A stretch of DNA of 64,000 bases. Origin: Achatina immaculata. Taxonomy: Eukaryota > Mollusca > Gastropoda > Stylommatophora > Achatinidae. Shown one piece after another: positions 33,000 to 42,275 of this stretch. The stretch spans positions 51,168,596 through 51,232,595 of the forward strand of contig CM019693.1 in assembly GCA_009760885.1 (NCBI GenBank). Reading direction: 5' to 3'. Numbering within the stretch: the first letter of the stretch is position 1; the number at the start of each line of letters is the position of its first letter. Made by a program: the position numbers and the translations under genes. A model generated the notes under the pieces. That model was not told the origin of the DNA. It was given only the letters and a program-made list of their open reading frames with translations, and did not search any database.

Positions 33000-33570
33000 T
33001 TTCTAATCACGAAAGCACAAAGTTCTGTTCGGTAGCAGTTTATAAAACATGCCTGTTCTGTCTATGTTGAAAATGTCCTCTGGACTGTATGCATCAAAGA
33101 TTTTTGGCAAGCACGAAATCCAATCATTAACGACATCAGTGTTAACTGGGACAGCTTCCCCTGAAGTGACCTTAAATGTTATACTGTGGCATTTCTTAAA
33201 GCGCTCAGGAAAGCCATTCAAACACTTCCAGTCAGGCATATCCATTTCTTTAGCAAAAAATTCTGCGGTTTCCACAACATTGGACCGCACACAGGCAAGT
33301 GTGCAGAAAGTGTCTGCTTGGACCATTTCAGTAGAGCACACTCAATATCTGCGTAAGAACCCGCACACCTTCGCTTACAGTTTGACCTAACTAGAGACGA
33401 GTGAAAATCTCGTTCAGTTTTGTCTCTGTTTTAACAAGTTTCAATACAGTTGAAACGTCAATTTCAAATTTATCTGCTGTGTCTTTTCTTGTAACTTTTT
33501 TATCAACTTGCTTCAGAATATCCATTTTTGTGCTCAAATCAAGATCAACACGTTTGCTTTTAGTAGCCAT
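33000..33570 (-). pseudogene. Tigger/pogo transposase remnant, copy 1
   Basis: From ATG at 33570: MATKSKRVDLDLSTKMDILK, then KVTRKDTADKFEIDVSTVLK, a CENP-B/Tigger type N-terminal helix-turn-helix. A stop follows. In another frame SYADIECALLKWSKQ (CENP-B second DNA-binding helix) appears, then after a further shift AEFFAKEMDMPDWKCLNGF, FKKCHSITFKVTSGEAVPVN and EDIFNIDRTGMFYKLLPNRT. The last corresponds to the catalytic NADETGLF motif, with the first Asp kept and the Glu replaced by Arg. The rest of the catalytic domain is absent. Non-functional. Confidence 0.87.
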
Positions 33571-34385
33571 TATCTGTCACGACAAGAACCAGAGAGAAGT
33601 TCCCGGCTGCTATACGATTCACAGTACAGTACTCAAAAATAAACGAGTCACAGTACACTACTCTACTGACCACCTATCAAATCACGTTGCCAAATTAACA
33701 CCGTCCACGTCTTGATAAAGAAGGCAGTGACCAAAAAAAGCCAGATATGTTCAAAAGAAGCTTCTCTTACTCAGCCGCCCACTTTTTTACCAACATGTAA
33801 AACTTATAAGTAATATTCGTTCTTATAACTTTGTCAGTATCTGTCTGAGATGGACTATATGCCTCTCTAATATGTAAATGTGTTTGCTTGTATATGTATA
33901 CATGTATAAGTATGTGTATATATATATATATATAGTCGAACTCACTTAATGTCACATCGTTGGGACTGTCAGAATTCAGTGACATTAAACGAAGTTGATA
34001 TTAAGCGGGGTCCATTATAAGGGACATATATTACATCACACTTTCATGTGTCAAAGGTCATGAAAAATACGGGCCTAACACCCTATTCCTCAATGTGCCT
34101 TAATGACATGGAAACGGGAATTTTACATTTTATCAAGGTAAAATTGGGCCAGTGTGTGTGTGTGTGTGAGTGTGTATCCATCTGCCCCACATTTTCCACA
34201 TTAAACATAACAAACAGCCAAAGTTATCATCATCGGACACAAAAACTACTAATCACAAAATATATTAATCACAAAATACAATAAGTCTTAGTCTTACAGT
34301 ATAGATAACACTAAAATCAAGCATCATCTGACTTGTCGGCAGTAGTAGTTAAAAAAAAAAAAAAGCATGATTTTGCGTTGTGTAG

Positions 34386-34640
34386 TGATAACCAGTAATC
34401 AGAAAAAGAAGATAGACATATTGTGATGAGAAGAAACAATCAGAGAATCCCAAAACAAGCTATCAAGTGGAACACAACAGGCCGAAGAAAAAGAGGTCAA
34501 CCACATGAAACTCTAAAGAGGACATTGTTAAGAGAAGCCAGTTGAGTGATGAGATTGAAAAACTCAAAGACAGGAAATCTTGGCGAACTACCATGCGGGC
34601 CCTATGTGACGTTTAGCAGCACGGGAAGGATGTAAGTGAT
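34386..34640 (+). mobile_element. LINE 3' fragment (family C) nested in Tigger, copy 2
   Basis: Duplicate of 32660-32910 at offset 1726 bp with one or two substitutions. Confidence 0.85.
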
Positions 34641-34725
34641 AGCTGGTCTATTAATCAGATATATTAGACATGTTACAGCACATGACAGCTGTTAAGCGAT
34701 CTTCAGTTCGTTTGCCACCGTGGCA

Positions 34726-35296
34726 TTTCTAATCACGAAAGCACAAAGTTCTGTTCGGTAGCAATTTATAAAACATGCCTGTTCTGTCTATGTTGAAAAT
34801 GTCCTCTGGACTGTATGCATCAAAGATTTTTGGCAAGCACGAAATCCAATCATTAACGACATCAGTGTTAACTGGGACAGCTTCACCTGAAGTGACCTTA
34901 AATGTTATACTGTGGCATTTCTTAAAGCGCTCAGGAAAGCCATTCAAACACTTCCAGTCAGGCATATCCATTTCTTTAGCAAAAAATTCTGCGGTTTCCA
35001 CAACATTGGACCGCACACAGGCAAGTGTGCAGAAAGTGTCTGCTTGGACCATTTCAGCAGAGCACACTCAATATCTGCGTAAGAACCCGCACACCTTCGC
35101 TTACAGTTTGACCTAACTAGAGACGAGTGAAAATCTCGTTCAGTTTTGTCTCTGTTTTAACAAGTTTCAATACAGTTGAAACGTCAATTTCAAATTTATC
35201 TGCTGTGTCTTTTCTTGTAACTTTTTTATCAACTTGCTTCAGAATATCCATTTTTGTGCTCAAATCAAGATCAACACATTTGCTTTTAGTAGCCAT
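34726..35296 (-). pseudogene. Tigger/pogo transposase remnant, copy 2
   Basis: Duplicate of 33000-33570 (offset 1726 bp), with the same stop and frame changes and a few substitutions. Both copies descend from one defective element. Confidence 0.87.
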
Positions 35297-35834
35297 TATC
35301 TGTCACGACAAGAACCAGAGAGAAGTTCCCGGCTGCTATACGATTCACAGTACAGTACTCAAAAATAAACGAGTCACAGTACACTACTCTACTGACCACC
35401 TATCAAATCACGTTGCCAAATTAACACCGTCCACGTCTTGATAAAGAAGGCAATGACCAAAAAAAGCCAGATTTAATCATGAAATGGCAGTCGTGGTAAG
35501 CCTTTCATTCACACCACTTGAGTTTCAGTGCCCAGTGTTCAAAAGGTTGATGTGGCAGGTACTCAGTGATCAAATGACTGCCCCCTTCTTTGATGAATCG
35601 CAAAGCTGATAATGCTTTGTGAGATGTTTGTAGATTGTACTCGCCCAGTAGGTCTTTAGCTCCTCCGGGTGCAAAAATACAGTGACATTAACCAATTTGT
35701 GGCAGTAAGCGGGATGATATTAACCGAAGTAAAGCCCATTAATTACTTATGGGACTTGGCTGGGGATACAAATTTCTGTGACAATATCCAGGCTGTGACA
35801 TGAAGTAATGTGATATTAAGTGGGTTCGACTGTG

Positions 35835-35960
35835 TATATACACATGTATATGCACACACACATGTATATGTATATGTGTGTATGTGTTTGCACATATATA
35901 TATGTATGTGCATGTGATTATATGTATCTGTATGTACTTGCACATATGATAAGCATAAAT
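35835..35960. repeat. Low-complexity TATG/CACA tract
   Basis: Alternating purine-pyrimidine sequence (tatatgtatatgtgtgtatg) beside the Tigger right end. Confidence 0.8.
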
Positions 35961-36004
35961 ATATGTACTGTCAAAGTCTAAAATAGTTTAAAGTAGGGCT
36001 TTAA

Positions 36005-36093
36005 CCTTCTTTGACTTTCAGGAGTAAATCAGTGTCTTCTTTATCTTTGACTTTCAGGAGTAAATCATTGTCTTCTTTATCTTTGACTTTCAG
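36005..36093 (+). repeat. ANKRD13: Array of exon 6 splice acceptors (36-bp unit, 3 acceptors)
   Basis: tctttgactttcag|gagtaa followed by atca occurs with AG at 36020-36021, 36056-36057 and 36092-36093, exactly 36 bp apart. The last continues into exon 6. Each unit supplies a pyrimidine tract, an AG and the first 10 nt of the exon. The 36-bp spacing and absence of stops mean that use of an upstream acceptor would add 12 or 24 residues in frame. Confidence 0.94.
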
Positions 36094-36160
36094 GAGTAAA
36101 TCAGGTATCTGGGGCTGGAGAAGTGACAAGACTGAATCTGTGAATGGATATGACTGTAAG
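36094..36160 (+). CDS. ANKRD13: ANKRD13 family protein, exon 6
   Basis: 67-nt exon. The first G completes Arg from exon 5, then SKSGIWGWRSDKTESVNGYD plus CK, matching human [22 protein letters not shown]. It ends in phase 0 at ctgtaag|gtgagc. This exon is unusual in being flanked on the left by three copies of its acceptor and on the right by four copies of its donor. Confidence 0.95.
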
Positions 36161-36310
36161 GTGAGCACACATTAGACAGGTAGATAGAGTGACTGTAAGG
36201 TGAGCACACATTAGACAGGTAGGTAGAGTGACTGTAAGGTGAGCACACATTAGACAGGTAGGTAGAGTGACTGTAAGGTGAGCATACATTAGACAGGTAA
36301 GTAAACTGAC
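36152..36310 (+). repeat. ANKRD13: Array of exon 6 splice donors (39-bp unit, 4 donors)
   Basis: gactgtaag|gtgagcacac occurs with donor GT at 36161, 36200, 36239 and 36278 (39-bp period), separated by attagacaggtaggtagagt. The last unit is slightly diverged. Read-through past the first donor meets TAG within 15 nt, so the downstream donors would truncate the protein. Confidence 0.93.
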
Positions 36311-36329
36311 AATAAGGGTGAGCAAATAT

Positions 36330-36440
36330 TAGAAAGGTTAGTATTCTGTAGAGAGGTAAGTAGTTTTCACTTTCTATGAGAGGTAAGTACTCTGTACTTT
36401 ATATGAGAGGTAAGTACTTTGTACTTTATATGAGATGGTG
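36330..36440. repeat. Short repeat with gagag|gtaagta donors, 3 copies
   Basis: tatgagaggtaagtactttg recurs about every 34 bp. It is a near-perfect 5' splice-site consensus in the intron and not a copy of exon 6. Confidence 0.75.
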
Positions 36441-36633
36441 CTGAGAACATTTGGAATAGTTGGTTATTTCTGTAAGTAAAAACTATGAAATCACTGTACC
36501 TCATTTGATGGATTTAAAAAATCCACATTTGTTCACACATAAGTGTCATGTCTGTTTTCATTACGTGTCTGTATTGAAGTATTTGCAGCCAGTATTGTAG
36601 AGTTGGTCAAACCGTGCTCTAATATTTATTCAG
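36441..36633. other. ANKRD13: Intron 6 right part with a decayed copy of the exon 7 start
   Basis: gtatttgcagccagtattgt then agagttggtca at about 36579-36609 is a diverged copy of the exon 7 beginning (gtatttacagccaacaatgt ggagttggtca), lying about 56 bp upstream of it. Confidence 0.8.
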
Positions 36634-36804
36634 GTATTTACAGCCAACAATGTGGAGTTGGTCACCAAGACTCGCACTGAGCATTTGGCAGGGAAGGACA
36701 AACAAAAAGCGAAAAAGTCTTGTAGTAAGACCCCACTTGAATCATTCCTTGGAACAGCTGAAGAAGCAGTCAGTACAACATCCAGCAGCACAAGTCTGGA
36801 AGGG
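36634..36804 (+). CDS. ANKRD13: ANKRD13 family protein, exon 7
   Basis: 171-nt exon between tatttattcag and gaaggg|gtgaga, phase 0 at both ends. It reads VFTANNVELVTKTRTEHLAG, then KTPLESFLGTAEEAVSTTSS, matching human VYTVNNVNVITKIRTEHL and NPLESLLGTVEHQF. The Ser/Thr-rich end is less conserved. Central (GPCR-chaperone-like) domain. Confidence 0.94.
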
Positions 36805-36934
36805 GTGAGATGTTCTTGTTTCATTTTCTTTCCTCTTCTAATCTTTCTAGAATTGCAGATTTTTGCTGTTTGCATGAAGATACTGTTGAAATGCAGGTGC
36901 TATGATTGAGTGTATCATAGCAATTTGCTTTAAG

Positions 36935-37535
36935 CTTTACACTAAACTCAGGATGCATGCTCTATCACAATAGGACCACACTAGGACCACACTAAACTCA
37001 GGATGTATGCTCTGTCACAATAGGACCACACTAAACTCAGGAAGCATGCTCTACCACCATAGGACCACACTAAACTCAGGATGCATGCTTTATCACAATA
37101 GGATCACACTAGGACCACACTAAACTCAGGATGTATGCTCTGTCACAATAGGACCACACTAAACTCAGGATGTATGCTCTGCCACAATAAGATCACACTA
37201 AACTCAGGATGCATGCTCTATCACCATAGTACCACACTAAACTCAGGAAGTATGTTCTATCACAATAGGATCACACTAAACTCAGGATGCATACTCTATC
37301 ACCATAGTACCACACTAAACTCAGGAAGTATGTTCTATCACAATAGGATCACACTAAACTCAGGATGCATGCTCTATCACCATAGTACCACACTAGGACC
37401 ACACTAAACTCAGGATGCATGCTCTATCACCATAGTACCACACTAGACTCAGGATGCATGCTCTATCACAGTAGGACCACACTAAACTCAGGACGCATGC
37501 TCTGTCACCGTAGAACCACACTAAACTCAAGATGC
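36935..37535. repeat. ~39-bp minisatellite (ccacactaaactcaggatgc), ~15 copies
   Basis: Unit accacactaaactcaggatg then catgctctatcacaatagg. There are partial 14-bp duplications (aggaccacact) in places. Intronic. Confidence 0.92.
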
Positions 37536-38050
37536 ACACTTATTACATTATCATGATACTGTAAATATGAGACAGCCATTGTTGTTTTGCTTCTGTCAAC
37601 TAACACAGGCAGACACTAGTATCATGGTTAACTTTGCATGTACCAAGTAAGTGAGTTCTCTAAAATTGTTGAAATGCCCAGATCAAGCCATAGTCACTGT
37701 TAATAAGTATATTTTTTAAAATAAAATCCTTTGGTAAATTTGTTAAGACAGGTGTAATTTGTCTTAATGAGAAAGTGGGCCCAGTTGCTAACCTTCACCA
37801 TGAAAGAGCAGCATGCAGTCTTGGATCAAAACTATATTGAGGGAAGGGCTATTAAGTTCATGGAAAATATGGGGTATTTTAAAAAAATTATAGGTACATC
37901 TTGTATGGTGGGAAATATGTCACATTTTTTGTAAGTATGACATTTTTTTTTTCATTAAGTCACATTCTGGACAACTGCATCTTTCTTTTTCTTGGGGCAG
38001 TTATATTTTCCAAGTTTCTATACTGATTACATTGGAAAATATTGCATCTG
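37536..38050. other. Unique intron 7 sequence
   Basis: No conserved exon was found. A cryptic pair aacacag...accaa|gtaagt at 37600-37650 is not multiple-of-3 and has no family match. Confidence 0.35.
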
Positions 38051-38395
38051 TGTGATTTGGTAAGTCACATCTTCTGTGTGATTAGGTAAGTCACATCTTC
38101 TGTGTGATTAGGTAAGTCACATATTCTGTGTGATTAGGTAAGTCACATATTCTGTGTGATTAGGTAAGTCACATATTCTGTGTGATTAGGTAAGTCACAT
38201 CTTCTGTGTGATTGGGTAAGTCACATCTTCTGTGTAATTGGGTAAGTCACATCTTCTGTGTGATTGAGTAAGTCACATCTTCTGTGTGATTGGGTAAGTC
38301 ACATCTTCTGTGTGATTGGGTAAGTCACTTCTTCTGTGTGATTGGGTAAGTCACATCTTCTGTGGGATTGGGTAAGTCACATCTTCTGTGACTTC
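38050..38395. repeat. 26-bp minisatellite with consensus donor gtaagt, ~13 copies
   Basis: Unit gtgtgattaggtaagtcaca then tcttct. Most units contain AG|GTAAGT or GG|GTAAGT on the sense strand. Confidence 0.92.
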
Positions 38396-38552
38396 TGAGA
38401 CCTGATGTCTGTCACTGATGGATGACTGTGACTTGGTGGAAGAACAGACAGCATCTAATTCTGCAGCTCTTGTTAAGAGTTCTGTGACTTTTGACACTGA
38501 TTTTTATGTTCAGAAATAAAGCACGCAACATCTTTTTTTTTTTTTCTTTCAG

Positions 38553-38832
38553 CTTTCAACTGTCACATCCTACAACCCGGGCAACATTACGCCGGAAGAA
38601 TATTTTAGTTCTTTGATTGACCTTGGTGACAAGGACATCGGTCGACCCAAAGAGCAGTCCATCAAAGTTCAGAAGTTCAAGGCCAGCTTGTGGTTATGTG
38701 AAGGCTACCCACTATCCCTGCAAGAACAGGTTATCCCGATCGTTGACCTCATGGCACAGAGCAATGCTCACTTTGCCAAACTTCGAGACTTTATCACCCT
38801 CCAACTACCAGCTGGCTTTCCTATCAAGATAG
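38553..38832 (+). CDS. ANKRD13: ANKRD13 family protein, exon 8
   Basis: 280-nt exon after a poly-T tract ending ctttcag and before gatag|gttagc. It reads [80 protein letters not shown], matching human ITPDEYF...RDIGRPKELTIRTQKFKA and [20 protein letters not shown] almost residue for residue. It starts in phase 0 and ends in phase 1, and the final G joins exon 9 to give Glu. This is the best-conserved exon of the gene here. Confidence 0.96.
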
Positions 38833-38879
38833 GTTAGCACTTTCACACATTTCTCTTGTCTTTTTTACTACTGTCACAC

Positions 38880-40560
38880 ATTTGTTTTGTGTTGTTACCG
38901 CTGTTACAGGTCTGTTGGTGTTGTTACCACTGTTGCAGATTAGTTGGTGTTGTTACTGCTGTTGCAGATCTGTTTTGTGTTGTTACTGCTGTTGCAGATT
39001 TGTTTTGTGTTGTTACCACTGTCACAAATTTGTTTTGTCCTGCTGCCACTGTCACAGATTTGTTTTGTGTAGTTACCACTGTTGCAGATTTGTTTTGTGT
39101 AGTTACCACTGTTGCAGATTTGTTTTGTGTAGTTACCACTGTTGCAGATTTGTTTTGTGTAGTTACCACTGTTGCAGATTTGTTTTGTGTAGTTACCACT
39201 GTTGCAGATTTGTTTTGTTACCACTGTCACAGATTTGTTTTGTGTAGTTACCACTGTTGCAGATTTGTTTTGTGTTGTTACTGCTGCTGCATATTTGTTT
39301 TATGTTGTTACTGCCTCTGCAGATTTGTTTTATGTTGTTACTGCTGTTGCAGTTTTGTTTTATGTTGTTACTGCTGTTGCAGATTTGTTTTGTGTTTTTA
39401 CTGCTGTTGCAAATTTGTTTTGTGTTGTTACCACTGTCACAGATTTGTTTTATGTTGTTACTGCTGTTGCAGATTTGTTTTGTGTTTTTACTGCTGTTGC
39501 AAATTTGTTTTGTGTTGTTACCACTGTCACAGATTTGTTTTATGTTGTTACTGCTGTTGCAGATTTGTTTTATTTTGTTACTGCTGTTGCAGATTTGTTG
39601 GTGTTGTTACTGCTGTTGCAGATTTGTTGGTGTTGTTACTGCTGTTGCAGTATTGTTTTGTTACTGCTGTTGCAGATTTATTTTGTATTGTTACTACTGT
39701 TGCAAATTTGTTGTTGTTGTTACTGCATTTGCAGATTTGTTTTGTTTTGTTACCGCTGTTGCAGATTTGTTTTGTTACCGCTGTTGCAGATTTGTTTTGT
39801 TACCGCTGTTGCAGATTTGTTTTGTTACCGCTGTTGCAGATTTGTTTTATCCTGTTACCTCTGTTGCAGATTTGTTTTATCCTGTTACCTCTGTTGCAGA
39901 TTTGTTTTATCCTGTTACCTCTGTTGCAGATTTGTTTTATCCTGTTACCTCTGTTGCAGATTTGTTTTGTTACCATTGTTGCAGATTTGTTTTATGTCTT
40001 TACCGCTGTTGCAGATTTGTTTTATGTTGTTACTGCTGTTGCCGATTTGTTCTATCTTGTTACCGTTGTTGCAGATTTGTTTTGTCCTGTTACCGCTGTT
40101 GCAGATTTGTTTTGTTACCAATGTTGCAGATTTGTTTTATGTTATTACCACTGTTGCAGATTTGTTTTATGTTGTTACCACTGTTGCAGATTTGTTTTGT
40201 TACCAATGTTGCAGATTTGTTTTATGTTGTTACCACTGTTGCAGATTTATTTTATGTTGTTACCACTGTTGCAGATTTATTTTATGTTGTTACCACTGTT
40301 GCAGATTTGTTTTGTTACCACTGTTGCAGATTTATTTTATGTTGTTACCACTGTTGCAGATTTATTTTATGTTGTTACCACTGTTGCAGATTTATTTTAT
40401 GTTGTTACCACTGTTGCAGATTTATTTTATGTTGTTACCACTGTTGCAGATTTATTTTATGTTGTTACCACTGTTGCAGATTTGTTTTATGTTGTTACCA
40501 CTGTTGCAGGTTTGTCTTCTTACCAATGTTGCAGATTTGTTTTGTCCTGTTACCGCTGTA
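38880..40560. repeat. ~30-bp minisatellite with TTGCAG, ~58 copies
   Basis: Unit gttgttaccactgttgcaga then tttgttttat, with 21-bp short variants lacking the middle. Pyrimidine-rich on the sense strand, each unit ending in a ttgcag acceptor-like motif. It starts about 50 bp after the exon 8 donor. The long Cys/Leu/Phe-rich ORFs have no independent support. Confidence 0.94.
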
Positions 40561-42195
40561 TGAAAGATTCATCAGTCCTCCTTTGTAAGAAAGATTCTTC
40601 TATCCTCCTTGTAAGAAAGATTCATCAGTCCTCCTTGTAAGAAAGATTCTTCTATCCTCCCTGTCAGAAAGATTCATCAGTCCTCCTCGTAAGAAAGATT
40701 CTTCTATCCTCCTTGTCAGAAAGATTCATCAGTCCTCCTTGTTAGAAAGATTCTTCTATCCTCCTTGTAAGAAAGATTCATCAGTCCTCCTTGTTAGAAA
40801 GATTCTTCTATCCTCCTTGTAAGAAAGATTCATCAGTCCTCCTGGTAAGAAAGATTCATCAGTCCTCCTTGTAAGAAAGATTCATCAGTCCTCCTTGTAA
40901 GAAAGATTCACCAGTCCTCCTTGTAAGAAAGATTCACCAGTCCTCCTTGTAAGAAAGATTCACCAGTCCTCCTTGTAAGAAAGATTCACCAGTCCTCCTT
41001 GTAAGAAAGATTCACCAGTCCTCCTGGTAAGAAAGATTCACCAGTCCTCCTTGTAAGAAAGATTCACCAGTCCTCCTGGTAAGAAAGATTCACCAGTCCT
41101 CCTTGTAAGAAAGATTCACCAGTCCTCCTTGTAAGAAAGGTTCACCAGTCCTCCTGGTAAGAAAGATTCACCAGTCCTCCTGGTAAGAAAGATTCACCAG
41201 TCCTCCTGGTAAGAAAGATTCACCAGTCTCCTGGTAAGAAAGATTCACCAGTCCTCCTTGTAAGAAAGATTCACCAGTCCTCCTTGTAAGAAAGATTCAC
41301 CAGTCCTCCTGTAAGAAAGATTCACCAGTCCTCCTGGTAAGAAAGATTCACCAGTCCTCCTGGTAAGAAAGATTCACCAGTCCTCCTGGTAAGAAAGATT
41401 CACCAGTCCTCCTTGTAAGAAAGATTCATCAGTCCTCCTTGTAAGAAAGATTCACCAGTCCTCCTTGTAAGAAAGATTCACCAGTCTCCTTGTAAGAAAG
41501 ATTCATCAGTCCTCCTTGTAAGAAGATTCATCAGTCCTCCTTGTAAGAAAGATTCATCAGTCCTCCTTGTAAGAAAGATTCATCAGTCCTCCTTGTAAGA
41601 AAGATTCACCAGTCCTCCTGTAAGAAAGATTCATCAGTCCTCCTTGTAAGAAAGATTCACCAGTCCTCCTTGTAAGAAAGGTTCACCAGTCCTCCTGGTA
41701 AGAAAGATTCACCAGTCCTCCTGGTAAGAAAGATTCACCAGTCCTCCTGGTAAGAAAGATTCACCAGTCCTCCTGGTAAGAAAGATTCACCAGTCCTCCT
41801 TGTAAGAAAGATTCACCAGTCCTCCTTGTAAGAAAGATTCACCAGTCCTCCTTGTAAGAAAGATTCACCAGTCCTCCTGGTAAGAAAGATTCACCAGTCC
41901 TCCTGGTAAGAAAGATTCACCAGTCCTCCTGGTAAGAAAGATTCACCAGTCCTCCTTGTAAGAAAGATTCATCAGTCCTCCTTGTAAGAAAGATTCACCA
42001 GTCCTCCTTGTAAGAAAGATTCACCAGTCCTCCTTGTAAGAAAGATTCATCAGTCCTCCTTGTAAGAAAGATTCATCAGTCCTCCTTGTAAGAAAGATTC
42101 ATCAGTCCTCCTTGTAAGAAAGATTCATCAGTCCTCCTTGTAAGAAAGATTCACCAGTCCTCCTTGTAAGAAAGATTCATCAGTCCTCCTTGTAA
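40561..42195. repeat. 26-bp minisatellite with GTAAGA, ~62 copies
   Basis: Unit gtaagaaagattcaccagtc then ctcctt or ctcctg. Higher-order blocks recur (for example 41120-41470 resembles 41660-42000). Nearly every unit shows a gtaaga donor-like hexamer on the sense strand. Confidence 0.94.
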
Positions 42196-42275
42196 GAAAG
42201 ATGGGCACAAAATATTGCACATTTTCACCTACTGAACCATGCACACCTGAACTAAGTTTTACTTTGTTGCTACAG

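Larger units (their letters stand above)
32208..35832 (-). mobile_element. Tigger/pogo-type DNA transposon, degenerate, internally duplicated
   Basis: Inverted ends match: the left end reads agtcgaactcacttaatgtc and the right end, reverse-complemented, agtcgaacccacttaatatc (35809-35832). Both lie in TA-rich flanks, as expected for TA-targeting elements. Inside, on the - strand, is a Tigger-like transposase remnant. A 1726-bp internal segment is tandemly duplicated, so there are two left ends (32208 and 33934), two transposase remnants and two nested LINE fragments. This is inactive by sequence. Confidence 0.82.

Noticed and set aside
37590..37660. Cryptic exon aacacag|...accaa|gtaagt in intron 7
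   Set aside because: 38 nt between phase 0 exons would shift the frame, and the peptide has no match in ANKRD13 proteins.
38856..40640. 594-codon Cys/Leu/Phe-rich membrane-like protein
   Set aside because: Generated by the 30-bp intronic array; hydrophobicity reflects T-rich sequence, and it lies between two exons of another gene.
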